Positions 48,422 to 58,303 of a stretch of DNA of 64,000 nucleotides are shown piece after piece. This DNA is from Paraburkholderia acidisoli (GTDB lineage: Bacteria > Pseudomonadota > Gammaproteobacteria > Burkholderiales > Burkholderiaceae), in contig NZ_CP046913.1 of NCBI RefSeq assembly GCF_009789675.1, forward strand, positions 2,480,001 through 2,544,000, written 5' to 3'. Each line of letters begins with the position of its first letter. Positions within the stretch are counted from its first letter, which is position 1. The position numbers were made by a program, and so were the translations under genes. The notes beneath the pieces are model-generated. The model made no database searches and had not been told where the DNA came from. It was given only the letters and a program-made list of their open reading frames with translations.

Positions 48422-48450
48422 ACGCCACGGGCAACCGTGGCGTTTTTTTT
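48422..48450 (+). terminator. Terminator of the purine permease gene
   Basis: Stem ACGCCACGG/CCGTGGCGT with loop GCAA, then eight T. Confidence 0.9.
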
Positions 48451-48496
48451 GCCTCGATCCGCCCGTGCTGCGCTCGTGTTGCGCCACGTGCGCCCA

Positions 48497-48527
48497 TAAA
48501 AAAAACGCCACGGTTTCCCGTGGCGTT
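48497..48527 (-). terminator. Terminator of the RND efflux operon (minus strand)
   Basis: Stem ACGCCACGG/CCGTGGCGT with loop TTTC and a run of A on the left (U-tract on the minus-strand transcript). The 9-bp stem sequence is the same as in the opposing terminator at 48422-48450. Confidence 0.85.
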
Positions 48528-48580
48528 CTGCTTTTTGATCGACGACAACGACATCGACATCGACCCGCTTTCGCGGCGAA

Positions 48581-50161
48581 TTACCCCGCCGTAGCGGCCG
48601 AAGCCGCCACCGGCGCGCTGGCCGCGCCGTAGTCGACCGGCGCGTCGGCCGGACGCGGCGTTTCGCCCGCGTGCTCGATCCAGCCGCCGCCCAGCGCGCG
48701 GTACAGATCGACCAGGTTCGTGAGACGCGCGAGACGCGCCGTGATCAGCGACTGCTGCGCCGAATACAGGCTCGTTTGCGCCGTCAGCACGGGCAGATAG
48801 CTGTCCACGCCGTTCTTGTAGCGCAGCTCCGACAGATCGAGACCGCGCTGGTTCGCGAAGGTGCTGCGTTCGAGCGCCGTGATCTGCTGATCGTAGGTGC
48901 CGCGCGCGGCGAGGCCGTCGGCCACTTCGCGGAACGCCGACTGGATCGCCTTCTCGTAGTCGGCGATTTCGATGCGCTTCTCGACGTTCGCGAGTTGCAG
49001 GTTCGCGATGTTCGAACCGCCCGCGAAGATCGGCAGCGAAACCTGCGGCACGAAACTCCACGCCGCCGTGCCCGCCTTGAAGAGACCGCCGAGCGAGAGG
49101 CTTTCGGTGCCGAACGCCGCCGTGAGCGAGATCTTCGGGAAGAACGCCGCACGCGCCGCGCCAATGTTGGCGTTCGCCGCGAGCAGGTTCTGCTCGGCTT
49201 CCATGATGTCGGGACGACGCGCGAGCAGGTCCGAAGGCAGGCCCGCCGGGATGTCCGACAGCAGGTTCTGGCCGTCGAGCGGCAAGCCTTGCGGCAGGTC
49301 CGCCGGCAGCGGTTCGCCGATCAGCAGCACGAGCGCGTTCTCGGCCTGCGCGCGGGCGCGCAGTTGCGCCTGCAGGTTGGCCTGCGCCGTTTCGACCACG
49401 GTCTGCGCCTGACGCAGATCGAGTTCGGTGCCGGTGCCGGTGTCGAACTGCGCCTTCGTGATGCGATACGAGTCCTGCGCCGTCTTGAGCGTGTCCTGCG
49501 TGACCTTCAGCAGGTCGTCGTCGGAGAGCATCGTCAGGTACTGGTCGGCGACCTGCGAGACCAGCGTGATTTCCGCGGCCTTGCGCGCCTGCGCCGTGGA
49601 CAGGTACTGCGCCAACGCCTGGTCCTTCAGGCTGCGCACGCGGCCCCAGAAGTCGATTTCCCACGACGCCTGCAAGCCGACGTTGTACACGCTGTACGGA
49701 TTGGTCGGGTAGTTCGTTGCCAGATTCTTCGGCAAACGGTTACGCGTATCCGTGCCCACGCCGTTGATGGTCGGGAACAGGTCGGCGCGCGTGATCTGAT
49801 ACTGCGCGCGCGCCGCGTCGACGTTGAGCACCGAGACGCGCAGGTCGCGGTTGTTCTTCAGCGCGATCTCGACGAGCTTTTGCAGGCGCGGATCGACGAA
49901 GAAGTCACGCCAGCCGATCTCGGTGGCCGCGGCGTTGTTGGCGCTGCGGGCACTCTGCTCGGCGCCGTTCGGCGCACCGGCTTCCATTGCGTCGCTCGCG
50001 CCGGTCTGGCCGGGGTTGGACGTGGCGCCCGGCTGCGTATCGTAGACGCCGCCTTGCGGGAACGTCTGCGAGACGGGCGCCTCGGGCCGGTGATACCACG
50101 GCGCCATCGTGCAACCCGCGAGAAGCGCGGTGGCCGCCGCAATTACGGATAGTTTATGCAT
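48581..50161 (-). CDS. oprB: RND efflux outer-membrane channel (OprM/OprB type)
   Basis: 526 residues. Lipoprotein signal with LLAGC (Cys17). Two outer-membrane efflux (TolC-like) repeats: GWRDFFVDPRLQKLVEIALKNN early, then ASWEIDFWGRVRSLKDQ and ELDLRQAQTVVETAQANL; second repeat LLARRPDIMEAEQNLLAANANIGAARAAFFP. A non-conserved Ala/Asn/Gly-rich insert follows the N-terminus. The C-terminus is an Ala-rich low-complexity tail. It starts one base after the pump gene stop (TGAGATG). Corresponds to OprB of BpeAB-OprB in B. pseudomallei. Confidence 0.9.
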   Translation of the reverse strand: MHKLSVIAAATALLAGCTMAPWYHRPEAPVSQTFPQGGVYDTQPGATSNPGQTGASDAMEAGAPNGAEQSARSANNAAATEIGWRDFFVDPRLQKLVEIALKNNRDLRVSVLNVDAARAQYQITRADLFPTINGVGTDTRNRLPKNLATNYPTNPYSVYNVGLQASWEIDFWGRVRSLKDQALAQYLSTAQARKAAEITLVSQVADQYLTMLSDDDLLKVTQDTLKTAQDSYRITKAQFDTGTGTELDLRQAQTVVETAQANLQAQLRARAQAENALVLLIGEPLPADLPQGLPLDGQNLLSDIPAGLPSDLLARRPDIMEAEQNLLAANANIGAARAAFFPKISLTAAFGTESLSLGGLFKAGTAAWSFVPQVSLPIFAGGSNIANLQLANVEKRIEIADYEKAIQSAFREVADGLAARGTYDQQITALERSTFANQRGLDLSELRYKNGVDSYLPVLTAQTSLYSAQQSLITARLARLTNLVDLYRALGGGWIEHAGETPRPADAPVDYGAASAPVAASAATAG

Positions 50162-50162
50162 C

Positions 50163-53100
50163 TCAGTGTCCTTCGTTGCCCGGGCCGCGATTGTTGCCAC
50201 CATCGTTGCCACCACCATTGCCGCCCGTGCCGCCGTTCGGCGTGTGGTCGTCATCGTGGTCGTGCGCGTGGTGCTCTTCGTAATGCTGGAGCGCGACGTC
50301 CGGGTTCTCCTTCTCGCCGGCGAACTTCGCGCGAATCACCACGAAGAACATCGGGATCATGAAGATCGCGAGGAAGGTGGCCGTGACCATACCGCCGATC
50401 ACGCCCGTGCCGATCGCGTGCTGCGAAGCCGAGCCCGCGCCGTTCGAGATCGCGAGCGGCAGCACGCCCAGGATGAACGCCATCGACGTCATCAGGATCG
50501 GGCGCAACCGCAGACGCGAAGCTTCGAGCGCCGCCTCGACCGGTCCCATCTTGCCTTCCGCCTGCAGGTCGCGCGCGAATTCCACGATCAGAATCGCGTT
50601 CTTCGCCGAGAGACCCACGGTGGTCAAGAGACCGACCTGGAAGAACACGTCGTTTTCGAGGCCGCGCAAGGTGACCGCCAGCAGCGCGCCGAGCACGCCG
50701 AGCGGCACCACCATGATGACCGCGAACGGGATCGACCAGCTTTCATACAGCGCCGCGAGACACAGGAACACGACGAGGATCGAGATGCCGTAGAGGATAG
50801 GCGCCTGCGAACCCGACTGGCGTTCCTGGAACGACAGACCCGTCCACTCGTAGCCGATCCCCGCGGGCAGCTTCGACGCGATCGCTTCCATGGCCGTCAT
50901 GGCCTGGCCGGTGGACTTGCCTTCGCCCGCCTGACCCTGGATTTCCACCGCCGAGATGCCGTTGTAGCGCTCGAGCTTCGGCGAACCGTAGGTCCAGTGA
51001 CCGGTCGCGAACGAGTTGAACGGCACCATCCCGCCCGCGCCGTTGCGCACGTACCAGATGTTCAGGTCGTTCGGCGTCATGCGGAACGGCGCGTCGGCCA
51101 TCACGTACACCTTCTTGATCCGGCCGTCGACGTCGAGGAAGTTGTTCACGTACTGCGACGCCCACGCGATCGAGAAGGTCTGGTCGACGGCGGCCGCCGT
51201 CACGCCCAGCGCCTCGGCCTTTTCACGGTCGATGTCGATCTGGTACTGCGGCGTGTCGTTCAGGCCGTTCGGGCGCACCAGCGCGAGACTCGGGTTCTTC
51301 GCCGCCATGCCGAGCAGCATGTTGCGCGCTTCCATGAGCTTCTCGTGGCCAACGCCGCCGCGATCCTGGAGTTCGAAGTCGAAGCCCGACGCCGTGCCGA
51401 GTTCAGGAATCGAAGGCGGATTCACCGGAATCACCATCGCGTCCTTGTAGTTCGCGTAACGGCCGAACATGCGGCGCACCAGTGCCTGCACCTTCTGGTC
51501 GGCGTGCTGACGCTCCTTGTAGTCCTTCATCCGCACGAACACGAGACCCGAGTTCTGGCCGCGCCCCGCGAAGCTGAAGCCGTTCACCGTGAACGTCGAC
51601 TCGACGATCGACTTCTCGTCGTTGAGCAGATAGTTCTGGATGTTGGCCAGCGTGCGCGCCGTGGTTTCCTGCGTCGAACCCGAAGGCGTCTGCACGATCA
51701 CGAACATCGTGCCCTGGTCTTCATCGGGCAGGAACGACTTCGGCAGGCGCACGAACAGCAGGCCGACCGCGACGATCACCGCGAGATAGATGATGAGCCA
51801 GCGGCCCGAGCGCTTGATCACGTGATAGACGCCGCTGTGATACTTGTCGCGGCTCTTTTCGAACGTGCGGTTGAACCAGCCGAAGAAGCCCTTCTTCTCT
51901 TCGTGGTGGCCCTGCGGGATCGGCTTGAGAATGGTCGCGCACAGCGCCGGCGTCAGAATCAGCGCGACGAGCACGGACAGCACCATGGCCGCCACGATCG
52001 TGAGCGAGAACTGACGGTAGATCGCGCCCACCGAACCGCCCGAGAACGCCACCGGCACGAACACGGCCGAGAGCACGAGCGCCACGCCCACGAGAGCGCC
52101 GGTGATCTGGCCCATGGCCTTGCGGGTGGCTTCCTTCGGCCCTAATCCTTCTTCGGCCATCACCCGCTCGACGTTCTCCACCACCACGATCGCGTCGTCC
52201 ACCAGCAGGCCGATGGCGAGCACGAGGCCGAACATGGACAGCGTATTGATGGAGAAGCCCACCGCGCCCATGATCGCGAACGTACCCAGCAGCACCACCG
52301 GCACCGCGATCGTCGGAATCAACGTCGCGCGCAGGTTCTGCAGGAACAGGTACATCACGAGGAACACGAGCACGATGCCTTCGAGCAGCGTCTTGATCAC
52401 TTCCTCGATCGACAGACGCACGAACGGCGTGGTGTCGTACGGGTACTTCACGACGAGACCGTGCGGGAAGTACTTCGAGAGGTCGTCGATCTTCTGGCGC
52501 ACGAGCTTGGCGGTTTGCAGCGCGTTCGCGCCCGTCGCGAGCTGAATGCCCAGACCGGCCGTGGGCGCACCGTTGTACTTCGTGTCGAAGTTGTAGTTTT
52601 CGCCGCCGAGGCTGATGCGCGCGACGTCCTTCAGGCGCACCTGCGAGCCGTCCTGATTCACCTTCAGCAGGATGTTGCCGAAGTCGTCGGGCGTGTGCAG
52701 CAGCGTCGATTCCGTGATGGTCGCCTGGAACGACTGACCCGCCACCGAAGGCGTGCCGCCCAGCTGGCCGCCCGCGATCTGCACGTTCTGCGCCGTGATG
52801 GCCGCGGTAACGTCGGATGGCGTGAGACTGAAGTTCGTGAGCTTGTTCGGATCGAGCCAGACGCGCATGGCGTACTGCGAGCCGAAGAGCGTGACCGTAC
52901 CCACGCCGTCGATACGGCTGACCGGGTCTTCCACGTTCGACGCCACGTAGTTCGCGAGGTCGTACTTCGTCATGCTGCCGTCTTCGGACACGAACGCCAT
53001 CACCAGCAGGAAGCTGTTGCTGGACTTCGTGACCTTGATGCCGAGCTGCTGCACCACCTGCGGCAGAACCGGCGTGGCGAGCTGCAGCTTGTTCTGCACC

Positions 53101-53417
53101 TGCACCTGCGCGATGTCCGCGTTGGTGCCGGCGGCGAACGTCAGCGTGATCGTGGCCGTACCGGAGTCGTCACTCGTCGACGAAAGATACAGCAGGTGGT
53201 CGAGACCGCTCATCTGCTGCTCGATCACCTGCGTGACGGTGTTTTCCACCGTCTTCGCCGAAGCGCCCGGGTAGGTCGCGCTGATCTGGATGGACGGCGG
53301 CGCGATGGTCGGATACTGCGCGACCGGCAGCGTGAACACCGACGCTATACCTGCCAGCATCAGGATGATGGCGACCACCCACGCAAAAATTGGGCGGTCG
53401 ATAAAGAACTTTGCCAT
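50163..53417 (-). CDS. bpeB: RND multidrug efflux pump, inner-membrane subunit (AcrB/BpeB type)
   Basis: 1084 residues, HAE1 family, 12 membrane helices. [19 protein letters not shown] at the N-terminus; the proton-relay helix contains [12 protein letters not shown] (paired Asp). Periplasmic porter/docking domains lie between helices 1-2 and 7-8. The C-terminus carries a distinctive His/Asp/Gly/Asn-rich extension ([10 protein letters not shown] then Gly/Asn repeats), absent from AcrB. Expels a broad range of drugs using the proton gradient. Confidence 0.95.
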   Translation of the reverse strand: MAKFFIDRPIFAWVVAIILMLAGIASVFTLPVAQYPTIAPPSIQISATYPGASAKTVENTVTQVIEQQMSGLDHLLYLSSTSDDSGTATITLTFAAGTNADIAQVQVQNKLQLATPVLPQVVQQLGIKVTKSSNSFLLVMAFVSEDGSMTKYDLANYVASNVEDPVSRIDGVGTVTLFGSQYAMRVWLDPNKLTNFSLTPSDVTAAITAQNVQIAGGQLGGTPSVAGQSFQATITESTLLHTPDDFGNILLKVNQDGSQVRLKDVARISLGGENYNFDTKYNGAPTAGLGIQLATGANALQTAKLVRQKIDDLSKYFPHGLVVKYPYDTTPFVRLSIEEVIKTLLEGIVLVFLVMYLFLQNLRATLIPTIAVPVVLLGTFAIMGAVGFSINTLSMFGLVLAIGLLVDDAIVVVENVERVMAEEGLGPKEATRKAMGQITGALVGVALVLSAVFVPVAFSGGSVGAIYRQFSLTIVAAMVLSVLVALILTPALCATILKPIPQGHHEEKKGFFGWFNRTFEKSRDKYHSGVYHVIKRSGRWLIIYLAVIVAVGLLFVRLPKSFLPDEDQGTMFVIVQTPSGSTQETTARTLANIQNYLLNDEKSIVESTFTVNGFSFAGRGQNSGLVFVRMKDYKERQHADQKVQALVRRMFGRYANYKDAMVIPVNPPSIPELGTASGFDFELQDRGGVGHEKLMEARNMLLGMAAKNPSLALVRPNGLNDTPQYQIDIDREKAEALGVTAAAVDQTFSIAWASQYVNNFLDVDGRIKKVYVMADAPFRMTPNDLNIWYVRNGAGGMVPFNSFATGHWTYGSPKLERYNGISAVEIQGQAGEGKSTGQAMTAMEAIASKLPAGIGYEWTGLSFQERQSGSQAPILYGISILVVFLCLAALYESWSIPFAVIMVVPLGVLGALLAVTLRGLENDVFFQVGLLTTVGLSAKNAILIVEFARDLQAEGKMGPVEAALEASRLRLRPILMTSMAFILGVLPLAISNGAGSASQHAIGTGVIGGMVTATFLAIFMIPMFFVVIRAKFAGEKENPDVALQHYEEHHAHDHDDDHTPNGGTGGNGGGNDGGNNRGPGNEGH

Positions 53418-53432
53418 GAAGCAGGCTCCCCG

Positions 53433-54737
53433 TTATTGCGCTGCGGAGGCGGCGGATGCGGAAGCGGCGCCCGAAGCCGGTACGCCCGATGCCGGCACGC
53501 CCGAAGCAGCAGCGGCGCCGGAAGCGCCCGATGCCGGTGCGTTCGCATAACCCGACGCCGTGGCCTGGTCGGCCGAAGGCGCGCCCGGCGCGGGCGGCGG
53601 CGGCAGTTGCGCGTCGACCGGCTTGACCTGGGCGCCCGGCTTGACCTTCTCGGTGCCCTGCACGATCACGCGGTCGCCCGCGTTGATGCCGCTGTCGACC
53701 ACCCAGTCCTGACCTTGCGAGCCGGCCGTGACGACGTTGTGCAGCTCCACCTTGTTGTCCTTGTTGACGACCATGACCGTGGCCTGGCCCTTCTGGTCGT
53801 GCTGGACGCCCACTTGCGGCACGAGGAACGCGTGGTCGTTGGTGCCTTCCTCGATACGCGCGCGCACGAACATGCCCGGCAGCAGCACGCGGTCGGGGTT
53901 CGGGAACAGCGCGCGCACCGTGACCGAGCCCGTGGCCTGGTCGACCGTGACGTCGGAGAACTGGAGCTTGCCCTTGGCCGGGTACGCGCGGCCGTCTTCG
54001 AGAATGAGCGTGACCTTGGCGGCGTTCGGGCCGTTGGTCTGGAGGCGCCCTTCCTGGATCTGGCGGCGCAGCTTCAGGCCGTCGAGGCTCGACTGCGTGA
54101 GGTCGACGTACATGGGGTCGAGCTGCTGCACGGTGGACATCAGCGTGGCGGCGCTCGCCTGCACGTAGGCGCCCGGCGTGACCTGCGAGATGCCGACCTG
54201 GCCCGACACGGGCGAGACGACGTCCGTGTAGCCGAGGTTGATCTGCGCGGTGTCGACGGCGGCCTTGCCCGCTGCGACGTCCGCGGCGGCCTGACCTTGC
54301 GCCGACACGGCGTTGTCATAATCCTGCTTGCTGACCGCGTTCGCGCCCACCAGCACCTTGTAGCGCTGCACGAGGGCGTTCTGCGTGACGAGGTTCGCCT
54401 GCGCCTTGGCGAGCGTGGCCTTGGCGTTGTTCAGCGAGGCGATGTAAGGCGCCGGATCGATCTTGTAAAGACGCTGACCCGCCTTCACTTGCGAGCCTTC
54501 GGTGAATTCGCGGCGCAGCACGATGCCGTCGACCCGGGCGCGCACTTGCGCGACCAGGAACGCGCTGGTGCGGCCCGGCAGTTCGGAAACGACCGGCACG
54601 GTGCTCGGCTGGACGGTGACGGTACCCACTTCGGGGGTTTGCGGCGGCGGCGCGGACTGCTTTTCACCGCACGCGGCAAGCGCGATGGCAGCCGTCGCGA
54701 CACTGATTAGGCGGAATGGAACCCGTTCGACGCGCAT
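53433..54737 (-). CDS. bpeA: RND efflux periplasmic adaptor (AcrA/BpeA type)
   Basis: 434 residues. Lipobox LAAC (Cys23). Lipoyl/hairpin region VRARVDGIVLRREFTEGSQVKAGQRLYKIDP; alpha-hairpin about 100-170; beta-barrel and membrane-proximal domains follow. The C-terminus is low complexity, with repeated PASG units. It links BpeB to the outer-membrane channel. First gene of the operon, divergent from the TetR repressor. Confidence 0.93.
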   Translation of the reverse strand: MRVERVPFRLISVATAAIALAACGEKQSAPPPQTPEVGTVTVQPSTVPVVSELPGRTSAFLVAQVRARVDGIVLRREFTEGSQVKAGQRLYKIDPAPYIASLNNAKATLAKAQANLVTQNALVQRYKVLVGANAVSKQDYDNAVSAQGQAAADVAAGKAAVDTAQINLGYTDVVSPVSGQVGISQVTPGAYVQASAATLMSTVQQLDPMYVDLTQSSLDGLKLRRQIQEGRLQTNGPNAAKVTLILEDGRAYPAKGKLQFSDVTVDQATGSVTVRALFPNPDRVLLPGMFVRARIEEGTNDHAFLVPQVGVQHDQKGQATVMVVNKDNKVELHNVVTAGSQGQDWVVDSGINAGDRVIVQGTEKVKPGAQVKPVDAQLPPPPAPGAPSADQATASGYANAPASGASGAAAASGVPASGVPASGAASASAASAAQ

Positions 54738-55178
54738 GGAGCGACCTCTGTCTATAACTGACAATAAAAGCGTGCGGCGCCCTGCAACGAGGAGGACGAC
54801 GACGCACGCCAGCATCTGGCAAATACCTGACGGACAAGCCCGGTACTTCTTCTTAGAAAGGCGCGATTCCGGTCTTGATCGATCCGTCTGGCGGGACTGC
54901 TGCGCGCCACCGCGAGGGCGTCGCGCACACTGGGGTTTCTACGACCGCTTGTAAGCCAGTGACGGATATTAACCGGACATCCCCACTTGGGGCACCCAGG
55001 TGGTGGGGTGCTATTATAGATACATTCGCGAACGAATGTAAAAGATCGACACACTGTGCTGCAGTTAGTTACAAGAGCACGTTGCGCATCATATCTATAT
55101 TACAAATCAATACATTACGGTTCGAGCCCTGAAATAATCCGGTCGTAGTTAAACCGACGCAATAATCCATTTCTACTC
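54738..55178. other. Divergent promoter region of the efflux operon and its repressor
   Basis: 441 bases without genes, more AT-rich than its surroundings near the centre. Contains the efflux promoter and operator described separately; the repressor promoter is not clear. Confidence 0.65.
55013..55042 (-). promoter_or_regulatory. Efflux operon promoter with embedded TetR-type operator
   Basis: On the minus strand TTTACA (55042-55037), an 18-bp spacer and TATAAT (55018-55013). The palindrome TACATTCG-CGAA-CGAATGTA at 55021-55040 fills the spacer, so a bound repressor would block RNA polymerase. The arms resemble AcrR/TtgR/MexR-type efflux operators of the TACATTC...GAATGTA kind. Confidence 0.8.
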
Positions 55179-55835
55179 ATGGCACGACGCACGAAAGAGG
55201 AAGCGCTGGAGACGCGCAATCGCATCCTCGATGCCGCCGAACACGTCTTTTACGAGAAGGGCGTGTCACGCTCTTCGCTCGCCGACATCGCGCAGGCGGC
55301 GGGCGTCACGCGCGGCGCCATCTACTGGCATTTCGAGAACAAGGGCGATCTCTTCACCGAAATGTTCGACCGTGTGCTGCTGCCGCTCGACGAACTGAAG
55401 ATCGCCTCGACCGACCCCAGCGAGCCCGACCCGCTCGGCCGCATGCGCGATCTGTGCATCCTGTGCCTGCGCGACACCGCCACCGACGAACGCCGCCGCC
55501 GCGTGTTCGAGATCCTGTTCCTGAAGTGCGAATTCGTGGAGGAAATGGGGCCGGTGATGGAGCGCCATCAGACCAACATGCGCGAAGGTCTCGCGAGCAT
55601 CGAGCAAGCGTTGCGCAACGCCATCACGCGCAACCAGCTGCCCGCGGATCTCGACGTGGTGCGCGCCTCGCGCGTGCTGCATTCGTTCATCTCGGGCGCG
55701 CTGCGCGACATGGCCGTGCTGCCCGACGTGTTCGACGTGGCCACCAACGCGGAACGCCACGTGGCCGCGATGCTCGACGCGCTGCGCCTGAGCCCGGCCT
55801 TGCGCGTGGGCGCGGGCGAATCGCCGGCATCCTGA
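55179..55835 (+). CDS. bpeR: TetR family repressor of the efflux operon (AcrR/BpeR type)
   Basis: 218 residues. MARRTKEEALETRNRILDAAEHVF, then the helix-turn-helix SLADIAQAAGVTRGAIYWHFENKGDLF, the canonical AcrR/TtgR DNA-binding domain. The ligand domain includes LPLDELKIAS and RRRVFEILFLKCEFVEEM. Divergent placement and the TACATTC palindrome identify its operator. Likely released by pump substrates. Confidence 0.93.
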   Translation: MARRTKEEALETRNRILDAAEHVFYEKGVSRSSLADIAQAAGVTRGAIYWHFENKGDLFTEMFDRVLLPLDELKIASTDPSEPDPLGRMRDLCILCLRDTATDERRRRVFEILFLKCEFVEEMGPVMERHQTNMREGLASIEQALRNAITRNQLPADLDVVRASRVLHSFISGALRDMAVLPDVFDVATNAERHVAAMLDALRLSPALRVGAGESPAS

Positions 55836-56013
55836 TCCGCGCCGATTCTCGCGCCGATTCTCGCGCCGCTTCCCGCGCCACTTCCCGCACATAGCCGCGC
55901 AACCGCGCGCCGCTCTCGCGGCGCGAAAGCGGGCTTCGGCAATCTGTCGTGAAGCGATGGCGAATCTCGCCGTCGGCGTGGCGACGGGCGATTCGCGCGG
56001 ATGTGAGCGCTAA

Positions 56014-56751
56014 CTAACTTGCGGTGAACCAGCGCGCCGCGTAGAGCAGCAGCGCGACGAACACGATCATCGCGGCCCACGCCCAATGCGGCATGGCGTG
56101 CGGCGCGGGTTCGGAGTGCAAGGTGCTCGCGGCACGGCCGGAAAGCGTCGCGCCGCCCTGCTGCGGCAACAGACGCGCACGGCGCGCGAGGCCCGCGAAG
56201 TGGATCGGCCGCAAGAACACGTGCTGACGGCGCGGCTCGCGCCCCGCCGCCCGGTTCGGCGCCTGGCCGTGCTTGGCCGCGACCGTCGCGCAGAACTCGG
56301 TGAAAAAATCGTCGGCGAGACCGTGCAGCGCGTTTTCGATCTGGCGTGCGGGCAATTCGGAGAGCGGTCCGCTCGTCGTCGCCCACACCGAATAGTCGAT
56401 GCGCGTGCTCGCGGCGGTGGCGTCGGCCGTATCGGCATCGCCTTCGGGCCGCAGCGCCACGTCGATCTGGCCGCGCAGCGAGCCGATGCCGTCGGCGCGC
56501 GCGCGAAAGCTCAGCACGCGGAGCGGCGTGAGCGGCACCTGGGCGGCGTCGCTGGCGATGTGAGCGCGCACTTCGTAACGCGCGCGCAGCGGGCCGAGCG
56601 GCACCGTGAGCGTGATCGCGTATTCGCCGGGACCGAGCCGCCGGAACGACTCGCAGTGCTCGAGGCTCGCGCGCACCAGCGCCGTGTCCTGCAACGCGGT
56701 CCAGACGGCCGACGGTTCGAGCGGAATCCTCAATGCATCGTTCAGTTCCAT
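56014..56751 (-). CDS. CoxG-like (SRPBCC) protein with C-terminal membrane anchor
   Basis: 245 residues. MELNDALRIPLEPSAVWTALQD is the start of a carbon monoxide dehydrogenase subunit G (CoxG) domain (SRPBCC fold), including RASLEHCESFRRLGPGEY and GRGSLRGQID-like segments. A linker and a C-terminal membrane helix (WAWAAMIVFVALLLYAARW) anchor it to the membrane. No cox structural genes are nearby, so a CO dehydrogenase role is not implied. ATG 56751. Confidence 0.85.
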   Translation of the reverse strand: MELNDALRIPLEPSAVWTALQDTALVRASLEHCESFRRLGPGEYAITLTVPLGPLRARYEVRAHIASDAAQVPLTPLRVLSFRARADGIGSLRGQIDVALRPEGDADTADATAASTRIDYSVWATTSGPLSELPARQIENALHGLADDFFTEFCATVAAKHGQAPNRAAGREPRRQHVFLRPIHFAGLARRARLLPQQGGATLSGRAASTLHSEPAPHAMPHWAWAAMIVFVALLLYAARWFTAS

Positions 56752-56779
56752 GGCGGCTCTCCGTGGCTCGACCGGCCGG

Positions 56780-57148
56780 TCAGGAAGTCTGATCGATGCG
56801 GTCCACGCACGAGGCGTGAAACGCGAGATAGCCCTCGATGCCGCGAACGGCGTCGAGCGGCGCTTCATAGCTCCAGACGGCGTCTTCAATGCGGCCGCCG
56901 TCTTCGGTATGCAAATGGAAGTACGTGGCATCGCCCTTGTGCGGGCAATGCGAGGTGCGTTCGGAACGCTCGAGCCGCGCCATGTTGACGTCGGCGCGCG
57001 GGAAATAGAACACGTCGGGATAGCCGGTTTCGGAAAGCGTGAGCGCGGCGAGCGTGTCGGCGACGGTGATGCCGCCGTGAATCACGCGCACACGATGACG
57101 GTTCGCGACGATGTCGATGCGATGCCGTGCATCCGGTTCGACCGCCAT
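56780..57148 (-). CDS. DUF427 domain protein
   Basis: 122 residues. The repeated beta pattern with VFYFPRADVNMARLERSERTSHCPHKGDATYF is the DUF427 signature (Y.P..DV.......S..TH.P.KG.A.Y). Function unknown. It is followed by the CoxG-like gene 28 bases downstream, so the two may be co-transcribed. Confidence 0.9.
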   Translation of the reverse strand: MAVEPDARHRIDIVANRHRVRVIHGGITVADTLAALTLSETGYPDVFYFPRADVNMARLERSERTSHCPHKGDATYFHLHTEDGGRIEDAVWSYEAPLDAVRGIEGYLAFHASCVDRIDQTS

Positions 57149-57565
57149 GTTCGGCTCCCTGGTGGTGGGCGCCCCGTGTCGCCCGCGCCGGCGCTGGGCG
57201 CCGGCTCTGCGTGGCGCGCCTGACTGGCCGCGCGCCCGTTATCTATCCTTCGATGACTCTTCCATGACTGCGGTTGGGTAACGTCGTGCCGGGCTGACTC
57301 GCGACCGCTTCGCCGCCCGCGTGCTACCCGGTTTCCACCCGACATCTGCCTGCATTATCGGCCAAACTTTGCGGCCTTGCGTGAATCTTCTGACAGCGCG
57401 TGTGGGGCAAGCCGCGCATCCGCCGCCGCCCCACGCCGCGCCGCCCGGCGCCGTTTTCAAGCGCCTCCGACAACGCTTTTACGGCGCTTTCGGCCAACCC
57501 TTTAGCCCGCCCCGAGTCCGGCGGTCCGGTGATCGCTTCGGGTCATGCCGATGCCAGCGTCGTCC
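57149..57565. other. Gap between the exported protein and the DUF427 gene
   Basis: About 415 bases. Only shadow ORFs with poor coding bias; nothing else recognised. Confidence 0.5.
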
Positions 57566-58129
57566 TTACCAGACGAACGAGGCGCGCCCACTGCCGTTGC
57601 CGGAGACGGTCACGGCGCTCTTCTTGTCGACGCCCGCGTGGCTCACGTGCACGGTGTAGCGGCCCGGCGGCACCTTCACGAGCATGTACGGCCCGCGCGA
57701 GGTGGTGTCGAGCACGCTGGCGCCGTGCGCGTCGGTGAGTTGCACGTGCACGTCGGCGAGGAACTCGCCCTTGCGGCCCGTGAAGCGCAGCGCGAGCGGC
57801 CAGCGGTGCGCCGCGCTCTGCAGCGCCCTGGATTCGTCGAGACCGACGCCGCCGGACACGAACGACACGTTGCCCTGCTGCTGCACTTGCGGCATGCCGC
57901 CGCCGTTGGCGTTGCCGGCGCTGGTGTCGTCGCTGGACGAGCCGCCGACGGTGGCGTTATCGGTGGCGCCGTTCATGGTGGCCGCGCCGGCGTTGCCGCC
58001 CGGGGGCGTGCCTTGCTGCGCCGCCGCGCTGCCCGCGTAGCCGAACGCCAGGGTGGCCGCGAGAATCGTCGCGCAGGTTACCGACGAGGCGGCCGAATGG
58101 GCGCGACGCGCGTTTTGGAACTTCTCCAT
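57566..58129 (-). CDS. Exported protein with carboxypeptidase-regulatory-like domain
   Basis: 187 residues. The signal peptide ends at GSAAA-QQGTPPGG. A low-complexity Gly/Ala/Asn segment (about 40-90) precedes a C-terminal beta-sandwich (LRFTGRKGEFLADVHVQLTD, GPYMLVKVPPGRYTVHVSHAG), resembling carboxypeptidase regulatory-like domains. No enzyme domain is attached. Function unknown. Confidence 0.8.
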   Translation of the reverse strand: MEKFQNARRAHSAASSVTCATILAATLAFGYAGSAAAQQGTPPGGNAGAATMNGATDNATVGGSSSDDTSAGNANGGGMPQVQQQGNVSFVSGGVGLDESRALQSAAHRWPLALRFTGRKGEFLADVHVQLTDAHGASVLDTTSRGPYMLVKVPPGRYTVHVSHAGVDKKSAVTVSGNGSGRASFVW

Positions 58130-58303
58130 CGAACACTCCTTGGAAGTTGACTCCGGTCCAACCGTGGAGCAAAGGCTATGCCCAAAAACGGCACTGCCGC
58201 CGGAGGCGCGAGGCCCGCGGCGGCAGCGGAGAAAACGGGCGGGAAAGCCTGATGCGGAGACCCGCGAACCCGGCGCACGGAGCCGGGTTCGCGGCCGCAA
58301 GGA

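Noticed and set aside
46692..49664. A 990-codon minus-strand open frame across the purine permease and the oprB gene
   Set aside because: It is antisense to the permease and out of frame with oprB. The composition (His/Arg/Glu-rich) is that of a shadow frame.
56014..56751. Carbon monoxide dehydrogenase locus
   Set aside because: Only a CoxG-like domain is present; no cox structural or accessory genes are in the window.
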